The notes beneath the pieces are model-generated. The model was not told the DNA's origin and did no database searches. It worked only from the letters and a program-made list of their open reading frames with translations. The translations under genes and the position numbers were made by a program. This document shows positions 16,702 through 25,696 of a DNA stretch of 64,000 bases, piece by piece (positions within the stretch are counted from its first letter, which is position 1; each line of letters begins with the position of its first letter). The DNA is taken from contig SVDZ01000007.1 in assembly GCA_015057625.1 (NCBI GenBank), positions 62,001 to 126,000 of the forward strand, in the 5' to 3' direction. The stretch comes from Lachnospiraceae bacterium (GTDB taxonomy: Bacteria > Bacillota > Clostridia > Lachnospirales > Lachnospiraceae).

Positions 16702-18255
16702 TTATCTCTGTCCATCCTCATATCTCCACTTATAAATAAACTTTTCAGGAGTTTCTATCATTTTATAATTTGTACCATACAAATTATTTAATATAGTTCT
16801 CCAAGTATTTACTCCGGATAATCCTTCAATTTCTTCTTTTTTTGCACTTCCCCAATATACACAGTTAAATGGATTTTCCATCATTTCTGACTCCATTTTT
16901 TCATCGTACTCCGATTTTTTATACTGGTACATCAAATGGTATCCCACTCGCGCTCCGTGATCGCCCTGAAGCACAATAACAGCATTAGGATCATTTTCCG
17001 TTATTGAATCGATTATTTTCACTAACCTTTTGTTCAAATATTCCAACTGTTCTACATAAGCATCCTTCGCAGAACTGTCATACGCCACTTCCGGATCCGC
17101 TGCCTGCCCGTCAGCCCTAAATACAAACGGAACATGAGGGCAGCTCAAATAGCATATCGTGAACGTAGGTACCTCTTTCTTTATTATAGACTGTTCCAGT
17201 AATAAATCCATTATTTTTGAAAATTGATCACGATAATTATTAAAAACATCTTCTTCACGTTTAGTTTCATTTTTTCCTGTAAATAAGTCTTCGTTGGAAA
17301 TAATGTAATAGAGTAAACTGTTTTTCAACAGATAAAAGTCAATATCATGGATAACCGTTCCTATTTTTGGAGTCTCATAAAGAACTTCACAGCCATCTGC
17401 TCTTAATCCCTGCAAATGATTTAACATTTGAATTTTATATCCTGCTTCTTTAAAAAATCTAAACATTGCAGGATTCAGAAGTTTTTTATATCCCGATGCA
17501 GTTGTATTGTCCGCACTTACAACGTAATCAAGATTTAATAAGTTCGGTAATATTTCGTATGTATTAATTCCTTCATAATTATGTGTGGAATTTGAAATTG
17601 AGAATCCTTTGTCACCCAGATAATCGAGAAATTCACTGTTATCAAAATCAAAGTAGTATTCCAAATTTTCTTTTCCGCCATATTCATCCATTATGATATA
17701 GTAAATATTTTCCCTAAAGTCATCTGTCTTGGCATACTGTTCCACTTTAATCTCTTCATTCTTTTTATTACTGTCAACAAATGCAGGAATAGCCATAACC
17801 ATGTTCATAATAATTAGTCCGCTATAAACAATCCCTATAACAAAACATACACTATCCAGTTCTTTCTTTGTGACAAACAGCAACACTCCGATTCCTACTA
17901 TGATTGCTCCAACCAAAATTGTAAACACAATCTCCGGCAGCGATGTATATCTGGCAAACAATTCTCCGATAATATTATGATTGATAAATAATACCATAAA
18001 CAGTCCGGTAAAAGCCGTTGCTTTATCTGCATTTCTAAAAATAATTAAGCTTATACAGTAAGCAATTATCGCTACAAAAATAAACATGGCAAAAGGCAAC
18101 AATATTTTGTCTAAAGTCGTTTCCGTAAAATTTTGAATGTACATAAAAGCACATGGATACAAACAAACGGCAACGATTACCCATATAGCTCTCAACAGTC
18201 CCTTTTTCGTGTAAATTATCCCTTTTTGTTTATTTGTATTATCCATCTTTTCCAT
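16702..18255 (-). CDS. Alkaline-phosphatase-superfamily membrane transferase (sulfatase-like)
   Basis: 517 residues: four or five membrane helices (about 20-155), then an extracytoplasmic sulfatase-like domain. Metal-site segments are visible: NIYYIIMDEYGG near 185 and AVIVLQGDHGAR near 422. HNYEGINTYEILPNLLN probably holds the nucleophilic Thr. The architecture resembles LTA synthase and phosphoethanolamine transferases, which move head groups onto glycans or lipids outside the cell. As first enzyme of the phosphonate run it may place or remove the phosphonate or phosphoglycerol group; the substrate is unknown. It follows the CvfB-like gene by 16 bp. Confidence 0.82.
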   Translation of the reverse strand: MEKMDNTNKQKGIIYTKKGLLRAIWVIVAVCLYPCAFMYIQNFTETTLDKILLPFAMFIFVAIIAYCISLIIFRNADKATAFTGLFMVLFINHNIIGELFARYTSLPEIVFTILVGAIIVGIGVLLFVTKKELDSVCFVIGIVYSGLIIMNMVMAIPAFVDSNKKNEEIKVEQYAKTDDFRENIYYIIMDEYGGKENLEYYFDFDNSEFLDYLGDKGFSISNSTHNYEGINTYEILPNLLNLDYVVSADNTTASGYKKLLNPAMFRFFKEAGYKIQMLNHLQGLRADGCEVLYETPKIGTVIHDIDFYLLKNSLLYYIISNEDLFTGKNETKREEDVFNNYRDQFSKIMDLLLEQSIIKKEVPTFTICYLSCPHVPFVFRADGQAADPEVAYDSSAKDAYVEQLEYLNKRLVKIIDSITENDPNAVIVLQGDHGARVGYHLMYQYKKSEYDEKMESEMMENPFNCVYWGSAKKEEIEGLSGVNTWRTILNNLYGTNYKMIETPEKFIYKWRYEDGQR

Positions 18256-18271
18256 TTTATCCCGCTTTCTG

Positions 18272-19099
18272 TTATCCCTTGATCTCTATTTCATTCTTAC
18301 CAATAACAATCCTTTTTTCCTTGAGAAGTCTTCCTACTGCTTTTTTAAAGTCATTCTTACTCATTGAGAAGTCTTTTTTTATTACATCCGGTGAAGCCTT
18401 GTCTGTATACGGAAGTTTTCCTCCAAGTTTTTCAATAACTGCATATATTTTCTCTGCATTTTCATCAATCTGCATATATGACTTTCCACGAATTGAAAGA
18501 TCCAGTTTTCCGTCTTTTCTTACTGCCAGCACTCTTCCCTCAATTCTATCTCCGACTTTAAGGTCTTTTGTTGCTTCTTTTTTCTGAATCATAGCGTGGT
18601 ATTTGTCATCAACTGCCACAAACACACCATATTCAGGATTGTAATTATAGACAGTTCCCTCAACTGTGTCCTCTTCCTTGTAAGGAGAATCAGTTTTCAG
18701 ATAATTATAGACTTTCATTGTCGCGCAAAGTCTCTCGCTCTTATCGAGATACACTCCCACCAGGTATTCCTTGTCCACTTGGACTTTCACAGTCTGCTCC
18801 TTAAACGGCAGAAGTAAATCCTTCTCAAGTCCCCAGTCCATAAATGCCCCAATTTTAGTAACCTGCTTTACCTTTAATCTTGCAGTCTCTCCCAATGTTA
18901 TTGTCGGTTTATTTACTGTCGCTATTAGTCTGTCGCTGGAATCTCTGTACACAAACACTTCCACTTCATCACCAATCTCGCTTCCCTGCGGAACCTGCTT
19001 CTTTGGCAAAAGTATCTGTGCCTCGTCGTCTCCTACAAAAACTCCAAAATCTGCTTTTCTCTTAATCGTTAATAACTGATATTCTCCTACTTTAATCAT
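18272..19099 (-). CDS. CvfB-like S1-domain RNA-binding protein
   Basis: 275 residues with three S1-like OB domains and a C-terminal winged helix, the CvfB/YitL plan. S1 cores include KRKADFGVFVGD, VTKIGAFMDWGLEKDLLLP and YNPEYGVFVAVDD. The tail (SMSKNDFKKAVGRLLKEK) is the winged-helix part. The ribosome site GGCGGAGAG is good. CvfB proteins act as RNA-binding regulators of virulence or growth genes. It heads the tightly packed phosphonate run and may be transcribed with it although functionally separate. Confidence 0.88.
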   Translation of the reverse strand: MIKVGEYQLLTIKRKADFGVFVGDDEAQILLPKKQVPQGSEIGDEVEVFVYRDSSDRLIATVNKPTITLGETARLKVKQVTKIGAFMDWGLEKDLLLPFKEQTVKVQVDKEYLVGVYLDKSERLCATMKVYNYLKTDSPYKEEDTVEGTVYNYNPEYGVFVAVDDKYHAMIQKKEATKDLKVGDRIEGRVLAVRKDGKLDLSIRGKSYMQIDENAEKIYAVIEKLGGKLPYTDKASPDVIKKDFSMSKNDFKKAVGRLLKEKRIVIGKNEIEIKG

Positions 19100-19144
19100 G
19101 TCTCTCCGCCTTTTTTATTAATACATAACTTAATGCATCTATTT

Positions 19145-19193
19145 TTATTAAAAAGATATGGCTGCCGCAAAATGATTATTCACAGCAGCCATA
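19145..19193 (-). terminator. Terminator after thioesterase gene
   Basis: On the minus strand a stem TATGGCTGC / GCAGCCATA is followed by TCTTTTTAAT. It lies 30 bp beyond the thioesterase stop codon and separates that pair from the CvfB-phosphonate run. Confidence 0.7.
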
Positions 19194-19222
19194 ATTATTC
19201 ACTTATCAATAAAGGAATCCTA

Positions 19223-19930
19223 TCACTCCTGATACAGTTTTATGGTCATATATACTGTACCATCTGCTCCCTCAAAGGAAATTCCCATACCTTTCTCTTC
19301 CTTATGGATAACGGGTATAATAGTCATCCCCTGCGTTGTCTCTTTATTGTATACTGCATCAATAGTGTCGAACTCCAAATCTTCCGGGATATATTCCCAA
19401 GCCAGTCTGAAATACGCAGTGTTATTCATATGCTTGTTAGTGTCTATATAACTTCTAAGCACCTTCACCGGTTCCATCTCTGTTCTATCCTCAGACAATT
19501 TAATCTTACGCGGACTCTTGCCTAAATCAAGCTTATCACCTGTTGCATATCCCGCCAGATCTTCCGGCTCAATTCTTTTTGGCATCCTAGTCTCTAGGTC
19601 AATGAGTATCCATTTTGTGTCTGCACAGGCAAGAACTTCTCCTTGTTCGTCTTTTAAGATATAGTTCCTGTAACCGTACACTTTATCATACCCGTATGAC
19701 CAGGTCCCCACCGTCACCCTATCATACAATTTCACTTTTTTGTATATTTTTATTTTCCACGATAACAGCACCCACGCTTTTCCTAATTCATTCATACTCA
19801 TGAAATCTTTATTGATGTCCAATGAATGAATATTTATACAATTTTGAAAATATTCCAAAATTCCGTAAAGCGGCAATTCGCCCTTATCATCAACTTCACT
19901 GTATTTTACAAAGTCATTATAATAAAACAT
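19223..19930 (-). CDS. Acyl-ACP thioesterase
   Basis: A 235-residue double-hotdog thioesterase of the FatA/bacterial type. It starts with YYNDFVKYSEVDDKGELPLYGILEYFQ. The first hotdog holds the WVLLSWKIKIYKKVKLYDRV segment, and the second carries the catalytic SYIDTNKHMNNTAYFRLA motif. It releases fatty acids from acyl carrier protein in the cytoplasm. Its ATG begins at the base directly after the TAA of the L,D-transpeptidase gene (TAAATG), so the pair is translationally coupled. Confidence 0.92.
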   Translation of the reverse strand: MFYYNDFVKYSEVDDKGELPLYGILEYFQNCINIHSLDINKDFMSMNELGKAWVLLSWKIKIYKKVKLYDRVTVGTWSYGYDKVYGYRNYILKDEQGEVLACADTKWILIDLETRMPKRIEPEDLAGYATGDKLDLGKSPRKIKLSEDRTEMEPVKVLRSYIDTNKHMNNTAYFRLAWEYIPEDLEFDTIDAVYNKETTQGMTIIPVIHKEEKGMGISFEGADGTVYMTIKLYQE

Positions 19931-21376
19931 TTATGCTGTCTCTTTCTCTGAAGTCTCTTCCGCCGCAGTAGTTGTTTCCTCTTCCTGTGTTGTCTCTTCT
20001 GATGTAGTTGTCTCTTCTTCAGCCGGTTTAACTTTAACTACAACTGTCAAAGTTTTTGAAATAACTGTTATATCTTTTCCATTGTTTGAGAATGTATAAA
20101 CAAGTGTGTAAGTTCCAGGCTTTGTAGTATCTACATTTCCTGAGACTTTAACATTGTTTGCATTTATTGGCAAATCAACAGTCTCATTGTAGTTCATAAT
20201 CGACTCAACATAATCAAAGGCATTAAATGTGCTTCCGTACTCAACTGTAACCTTTGTGGCTTTCATCGCAGCGATAACTCTCTTATCTAAGACTGTGTAT
20301 GTAACAGTCTTTTTGCGCTTTTGTTTATTTGGTGCCTTAACTGAATATGTAACTTTGTATTCGCCTGCTGTAGTAAATTTAACTACTCCGTTAACAACCT
20401 GAACTTTTTTCTTTGTGGTCATGTTGATTACTGTAACTTTGATTTTGTCAGTAATATCTATTCCGGAAGCAGTACGCGCTTTTACTTTGGCAAGGACATT
20501 CTTTGACTCACCCATAGCTATTTTTTTCTTATTTTTTGCGCCTGTAATCTTTGGTTTCTTTGTATCAACAACTTTAAATTTGATAGTTGCTGTCTGTGAG
20601 TTTCCGTTTTGATCCTTAACACTGTATTTAACTTTGTATGTACCAAGTTTTGATGTATCAATTTTACCTTTAATTTTAATTTTGGCATTTTTCTTTGTGA
20701 GATCATTGCCAAGGGCATCTTTGATTTCAACAGCTGTACGAGCTGTAACTTTTGACTTATACTCAATGTTCTTTGAGATAGCCTTGATTGTAGGTTTAGC
20801 TTTTAAATATGGATTTTTTGGATCAGGGTCTGTCGGATCCCAATCTGTAAACTTTCCATTTCTGATTGGTGTAAATGACGGGCGACCAAGGGGATCGTCC
20901 TTTGATGTTCCTCTGAATATAACAACTTTTGTCTTAAGTGCACAATTGTCGTAAATCCATTTTGCATCTTTACAAAGAAGTCTTACACATCCATGAGATG
21001 CCTTCTGTCCCATAACGTTGTATGCTGCCACTGACATTGATGAGTGATCTCCGTTTCTGTAGTGCCATACTGAATGGAAAAGTACTCCATCCCATGTAAT
21101 TCTTGTACAGTACTGTGCATAGCAATTACCAATCATCTCATGCCATCTGTATTTTACCGGAGTATAGAACGTACCGATTGGAGTCTCGTTACTTGGTGAA
21201 CATATCATTGCTCTTACCGGTTTTCCTTTTTTGTTATATACTGTTACGCAATTAGTTCCTACGTTTACCTTAATTGTATAGTCGTTTGATTCTGCTGCCT
21301 GTGTCTTGACTGATCCAAACGAAATAGCCATTGTAAATATTAATAATAATACTAATATTGGAGTAATTTTTTTCAT
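19931..21376 (-). CDS. Secreted L,D-transpeptidase with Ig-like repeats
   Basis: 481 residues: signal peptide (to about residue 28, cut after TQAA), a YkuD L,D-transpeptidase domain (32-165), two or three Ig-like beta domains (about 195-450, repeating the T-x-x-G-x-Y-K/T-V-x-Y pattern), and a Thr/Glu-rich tail. The catalytic motif is intact: FHS at 100-102 and SHGCVRL with Cys 130. The enzyme would make 3-3 peptidoglycan cross-links or attach proteins to the wall. The catalytic domain is N-terminal and binding domains are C-terminal, the reverse of many clostridial LDTs. The tail has no LPXTG motif. Confidence 0.92.
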   Translation of the reverse strand: MKKITPILVLLLIFTMAISFGSVKTQAAESNDYTIKVNVGTNCVTVYNKKGKPVRAMICSPSNETPIGTFYTPVKYRWHEMIGNCYAQYCTRITWDGVLFHSVWHYRNGDHSSMSVAAYNVMGQKASHGCVRLLCKDAKWIYDNCALKTKVVIFRGTSKDDPLGRPSFTPIRNGKFTDWDPTDPDPKNPYLKAKPTIKAISKNIEYKSKVTARTAVEIKDALGNDLTKKNAKIKIKGKIDTSKLGTYKVKYSVKDQNGNSQTATIKFKVVDTKKPKITGAKNKKKIAMGESKNVLAKVKARTASGIDITDKIKVTVINMTTKKKVQVVNGVVKFTTAGEYKVTYSVKAPNKQKRKKTVTYTVLDKRVIAAMKATKVTVEYGSTFNAFDYVESIMNYNETVDLPINANNVKVSGNVDTTKPGTYTLVYTFSNNGKDITVISKTLTVVVKVKPAEEETTTSEETTQEEETTTAAEETSEKETA

Positions 21377-21571
21377 TTTAGGCTCCCTTCCTTATAATAA
21401 AGATATTTTTCAACTCACTTATTATATACTCTAATTTTCATTTTAGCAATTCTAATATTTTAACATATTCACTTCAATGTTTTAATTTTGTTAATTATTT
21501 ATTCATTAAATTGCATTATACTCATATTAGTTTTTAACATATCTATAAGTTGTAAAGGGGAACACCTACTT

Positions 21572-22327
21572 ATGACAAAGAAAAAGATGACTGGAATTAT
21601 TCTTATTTTTATAGTAGGATTTATTTTTTTAGTATTGGACACACCTACAAAGACAGGTATTGAATATCCGCATGCATACAAGAACGATCCCAACATTATA
21701 GGGGAATATCAGTATTATGCTATTAATTCAATATATGGTGCAAAATGTACATATAAAACTATAGATGAGTTAGATACCGGTCTTACAGATGTTTCTTCAG
21801 CTTATGTTGATGCGAACGCACAGTTTGTTGACAAAGTTTTTTTTGACGGAGTTAGAGTTGATACTTTTAATGATATGGTTGGATACTTATTCGTATTCAT
21901 TGCCTGCTTCGTCCTAAAAAAATACAAGAAGTTCTTTTCTATTTCTTGTATTTTAAATATTGTTTCACTTGGGTTGAGGGTAGTTGTATTTGCACTTCCA
22001 TTTGTATTAAACGGAAGTATCCTTTGTAATATGGCTATTGCATTTAGAATTTCATATGCGGTAGCAACCATTCTTACTATGTGGTTTGCAATCAAAGGTT
22101 TCATTGCTCTTTCTCAAGATTCCTGTTGTAGGGATGAACGTCTATGGATGAACGCTTGTTGGTTCACATATACGCTTATGTCATTGTTAGTTGTTTTCTT
22201 AAAATGGCTGGACTTATTTAATATGGCATACTTCTTCATATACGGACAGGTTGCGGTAGTTATTGTTCTTGCGCTTATTCTTTTCAGAGTTGAAGATTTC
22301 GCAGTCAGAAACTGCCAGTCAAAATAG
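21572..22327 (+). CDS. Integral membrane protein of unknown function
   Basis: 251 residues, the first plus-strand gene. One helix near residues 8-25, an extracytoplasmic loop of about 75 residues (IEYPHAYKNDPNIIGEYQYY), then five or six helices, with a cytoplasmic KKYKK segment. The start is the ATG after AAAGGGGAACACC; the longer frame upstream has no ribosome site. A strong terminator follows. I recognise no family; it stands alone in its transcription unit. Confidence 0.7.
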   Translation: MTKKKMTGIILIFIVGFIFLVLDTPTKTGIEYPHAYKNDPNIIGEYQYYAINSIYGAKCTYKTIDELDTGLTDVSSAYVDANAQFVDKVFFDGVRVDTFNDMVGYLFVFIACFVLKKYKKFFSISCILNIVSLGLRVVVFALPFVLNGSILCNMAIAFRISYAVATILTMWFAIKGFIALSQDSCCRDERLWMNACWFTYTLMSLLVVFLKWLDLFNMAYFFIYGQVAVVIVLALILFRVEDFAVRNCQSK

Positions 22328-22357
22328 TTATCATTTTTATCATTTCTTTTTTATATA

Positions 22358-22407
22358 GCTATCTTTAAATCATGCTTCATCCCATGATTTGAGATAGCAT
22401 TTTTTTG
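22358..22407 (+). terminator. Strong intrinsic terminator (plus)
   Basis: Stem GCTATC-ttt-AAATCATG pairing with CATGATTT-ga-GATAGC, then ATTTTTTT. It ends the lone plus-strand membrane-protein transcript. Confidence 0.9.
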
Positions 22408-22410
22408 CCC

Positions 22411-22476
22411 AAAAATAAAAAACAGAATGCCTGTTTTGTGATTTATTATCACTGAAAACGCATTCTGTTTTTTATG
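22411..22476 (-). terminator. Terminator of SulP gene
   Basis: Stem AAAAACAGAATGC / GCATTCTGTTTTT with T runs on both sides, about 58 bp past the SulP stop on the minus strand. It backs onto the plus-strand terminator between convergent genes. Confidence 0.8.
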
Positions 22477-22533
22477 TTTAGTCATTATTTATCAAACACT
22501 TTTGTATAATTTTCATCTGACTGATAAATATTG

Positions 22534-24210
22534 TTACTTATGCTTTTCTTCTGCAACTTCTCTTGCACGCTCAAGGGCTTCTGCAATATGAGGTCTGAAG
22601 TTTTCTTCTCCTAACATATCATAAAAACCTTCTTTTTTAAACACTTCCATTGGTTGTGGATTTGCGTGAGACAAAATCAGTGTTATACCATTCTTCTTGC
22701 AAGAAGCATATATCTTCTCAAATGTCTTGTATGCTGTGGCATCAAGCGATGGCACACTTCTCATTCTCAATATCATCGAGTAATATGGTTTCTTTGATTC
22801 ATTTACAATATCTAAGAACTTATCTGCTGCCGCAAAAAACATTGGCCCTGATATTTCGTATACAACTGTCTTTTCCGGAAGTTTTGTAAGGCTGATTGAT
22901 TCCGGATCGTTGTTTTCATCGTAGTCTTCATCATAATAGTCAATCCATTTTCTTACATCAGTAACACTTGCCATACGACGAAGGAAAAGAAGCGAAGCAA
23001 GAACCATACCTATTTCGATTGCAACTACCAGATCAAAGCAAACTGTGAGGGCGAAAGTCACAATCAATACTGCGAAATCGCTCTTTGGTGCTTTTCTCAT
23101 TGCAACTACTTCTCTCCATCCGCTCATATTGTAAGCTACCACAATAAGTACGGCTGACAATGTAGTCATCGGAATAAGTGATGCATATGGCATAAGGAGT
23201 ACCATTATGATTGCAAGAGTAATCGCATGCACCATTCCGGCAATCGGTGTACGTCCACCGTTTTTAACATTTGCCGCTGTTCTGGCGATGGCTCCTGTTG
23301 CAGGTATTCCGCCAAAAAGTCCAGACGCAATATTACCTAACCCCTGAGCCACAAGTTCCATATTAGATCTGTGTCTGCTACCTACCATACCGTCTGATAC
23401 CACACATGAGAGCAACGACTCTATGGCAGCCAAAATAGCAATAGTAAATGCAGGGGAAATGAGTTTTTGTATCATAGCAAAGTTAACACTTGGAATTTCC
23501 GGTGTTGGAAACTTTGCTGACAACTGGCCGTAAACACTTCCTATAGTGTTAACATCTATTTTTAATACTGTAACAAGGACTGTAGTAAATATAATTGCCA
23601 CAAGGGACCCCGGTATCTTTTCTGTGATATATGGGAAAACAATCATTATAATAAGGGCAATTGCTCCGATTCCCAGTGCCTGAAGGTTTACTGTTCCTAT
23701 ATTTTTTGCATAACATGCAATTTTCTCAAAGAAATTTGATGGTACCTTTTCAATGTCAAGGCCTGCGAAATCTTTTAACTGCTGCACAAAAAGTGTAACT
23801 GCAATTCCTGCCGTAAATCCAACTGTAATTGTGCTTGGAATAAACTTGATAAGAGTTCCGAGTCTGCAAAGACCCATTACTATCAATATGATACCTGCCA
23901 TTATTGTAGCCACGATAAGTCCACCTGTTCCAAACTCATCTATTATCCCAACAATAATTACAACGAAGGCCGCTGTTGGTCCTCCAATCTGAACCCTGCT
24001 TCCTCCAAAAAGCGAAATAATAAATCCTGCGATAATAGCTGTATGTATACCTTTTTCCGGTGATACTCCTGAAGCTATTGCAAGGGCAATGGAAAGTGGC
24101 AATGCAATAATAGCCACGATAATTCCCGCAATAACGTCATTGATAAAATTTTCTCTCTTGTACCCTTTAATTACTGAAAACAACTTTGGTTTTAGTCTCT
24201 CGCTATCCAT
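22534..24210 (-). CDS. SulP-family inorganic anion transporter
   Basis: 558 residues: about 12 membrane helices with the family opening FINDVIAGIIVAIIALPLSIALAIASGVSP near residue 22 (read in pieces), VGGxxG-type glycine segments and GGIPATGAIARTAANVKNGG near 300. A C-terminal STAS domain (about 440-550) holds LRMRSVPSLDATAYKTFEKI. It carries sulfate, bicarbonate or another oxyanion; specificity cannot be read. A TTG one codon upstream is possible but GGAGG fits the ATG. Single-gene transcript. Confidence 0.92.
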   Translation of the reverse strand: MDSERLKPKLFSVIKGYKRENFINDVIAGIIVAIIALPLSIALAIASGVSPEKGIHTAIIAGFIISLFGGSRVQIGGPTAAFVVIIVGIIDEFGTGGLIVATIMAGIILIVMGLCRLGTLIKFIPSTITVGFTAGIAVTLFVQQLKDFAGLDIEKVPSNFFEKIACYAKNIGTVNLQALGIGAIALIIMIVFPYITEKIPGSLVAIIFTTVLVTVLKIDVNTIGSVYGQLSAKFPTPEIPSVNFAMIQKLISPAFTIAILAAIESLLSCVVSDGMVGSRHRSNMELVAQGLGNIASGLFGGIPATGAIARTAANVKNGGRTPIAGMVHAITLAIIMVLLMPYASLIPMTTLSAVLIVVAYNMSGWREVVAMRKAPKSDFAVLIVTFALTVCFDLVVAIEIGMVLASLLFLRRMASVTDVRKWIDYYDEDYDENNDPESISLTKLPEKTVVYEISGPMFFAAADKFLDIVNESKKPYYSMILRMRSVPSLDATAYKTFEKIYASCKKNGITLILSHANPQPMEVFKKEGFYDMLGEENFRPHIAEALERAREVAEEKHK

Positions 24211-24253
24211 CAAAATCCTCCATAATTAGTTTTTTATTTTTTTGCAATATTGT

Positions 24254-24280
24254 AGGGTGCCACACTTCGTGGGACACCCT
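24254..24280 (-). terminator. Hairpin downstream of larC
   Basis: Imperfect inverted repeat AGGGTGCCACAC / GTGGGACACCCT about 85 bp past the larC stop, with A-rich rather than T-rich sequence after it on the minus strand. A weak or processed terminator. Confidence 0.4.
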
Positions 24281-24362
24281 GTTAAATACTACTCCTTTTT
24301 ATTTGATATTTCAATATGCATTTTTCACTCAATCAAAGTAGACATTCGTAATCCGCTGTTTT

Positions 24363-25673
24363 TTACGAAAGTTCTGACGACACGTCATTAAATGACAGTC
24401 CATTCTCTTTAGCTATGCGCATAATATCCTCTGCCTCAACTTTTCTGCGTCTGACGCCATAGCCTGAAACCTCTTTAATGTTTACTTTACCATATTGAGT
24501 ATACATTTCCTCAATAGTTCGCTCAAGTTCATACCTCTGACATTTGTGTTCTCTTATTCCAATTGTCGTAGTGCATGCAAATATTTCTCTCGCAATTTCC
24601 GACTTTTTTTCTTCATTGCACAGTACCGTCAGCATTATTCCCGGTCTGTTTTTCTTCATATAAACAGGAGTTGTAAACACATCTAACGCTCCGGCTTCCA
24701 AAAGTTTTGATGTGGCATATCCCACTGCCTCTCCAGTCATATCGTCAATATTACAGTTTAGCTCGCAAATTTCCTTAGGTGCTTCCTCTGTCTCTCCCAA
24801 CATCGCTCTCACGCAATTTGCATCTTCAAAATCTTTTTTACCCATGCCATATCCGATTGCTTCAACTTTCATTATAGGCATGTTGCCAAACTCATCTGCA
24901 AAATGTTTAAGCAATGCGGCTCCTGTCGGAGTACAAAGTTCACCTCTGACTCTTCCGCCGTAAATAGGCACTCCCCTAAGAATATGTGCTGTTGCCGGCG
25001 CAGGCACAGGAAGAATTCCGTGGGCACATTTAACCTGTCCGCTTCCCACATGTATAGGGGAAACCACAATTTTGTCCGGATTTATTTCATTTACCAAAAA
25101 ACATACATTTAAAATATCTGAGATTGCATCTTTGTTTCCCACCTCATGGAAATGAATCTCTTGAACATCTTTTCCGTGAGCCTTCGCTTCTGCCTTGGCT
25201 ATAAGTTTATACACCATAAGAGCATCATCTTTGACCTTTTGCGGCGCATCTATTCCACTTATGATGTTTGCAATTTCATCCATCCCTGTGTGATGGTGGT
25301 GGTGATGTTCGTGTGTGTGTTCATGATTGTGATGATGATGGTGGTGGTGCTCATGTTCATGATGTTCATCATGCGGTTCGTGATGGTGGTCGTTCTCATG
25401 TGAATGATGTTCGTGATGTTGCTCATGCTCGTGACCGTGGTGGTGCTCATGCACATCCTCACTGTGTTCCTCTTCTCCCCTTACAAGCACTCTCACTCCT
25501 GTACCTGTAATTCCACACTTCACTGTGGTTTCTGCCTTCACTTCAACATCTTCAATCCCAAATGAATTCATTTTTCTGACAGCTTCTTCCCTGTCGGGAT
25601 GCAGTTCAAGCAACGCTGCGGTAAGCATATCTCCTGCCGCACCCATATTGCATTCAATATATAAAGTCTTCAT
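24363..25673 (-). CDS. larC: Nickel-pincer cofactor metallochaperone LarC, His-rich
   Basis: A 436-residue single-frame LarC (the Lactobacillus version is split into larC1/larC2 by frameshifting). It starts MKTLYIECNMGAAGDMLTAAL and keeps HFHEVGNKDAISDILNV, GELCTPTGAALLKHF and the C-terminal NIDDMTGEAVGYA segment. It installs nickel into the pyridinium-dithio cofactor in a CTP-dependent step. An insert at about residues 66-130 holds about 35 histidines in some 64 residues, probably a nickel store. It is the last gene of a nickel uptake/cofactor operon, 23 bp after larB. Confidence 0.94.
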   Translation of the reverse strand: MKTLYIECNMGAAGDMLTAALLELHPDREEAVRKMNSFGIEDVEVKAETTVKCGITGTGVRVLVRGEEEHSEDVHEHHHGHEHEQHHEHHSHENDHHHEPHDEHHEHEHHHHHHHNHEHTHEHHHHHHTGMDEIANIISGIDAPQKVKDDALMVYKLIAKAEAKAHGKDVQEIHFHEVGNKDAISDILNVCFLVNEINPDKIVVSPIHVGSGQVKCAHGILPVPAPATAHILRGVPIYGGRVRGELCTPTGAALLKHFADEFGNMPIMKVEAIGYGMGKKDFEDANCVRAMLGETEEAPKEICELNCNIDDMTGEAVGYATSKLLEAGALDVFTTPVYMKKNRPGIMLTVLCNEEKKSEIAREIFACTTTIGIREHKCQRYELERTIEEMYTQYGKVNIKEVSGYGVRRRKVEAEDIMRIAKENGLSFNDVSSELS

Positions 25674-25696
25674 ATTCGATTCATCCTCCGTTTATT

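Noticed and set aside
25259..25510. Plus-strand frames opposite the His-rich part of larC
   Set aside because: They are the complement of CAC/CAT repeats within a well-supported gene.
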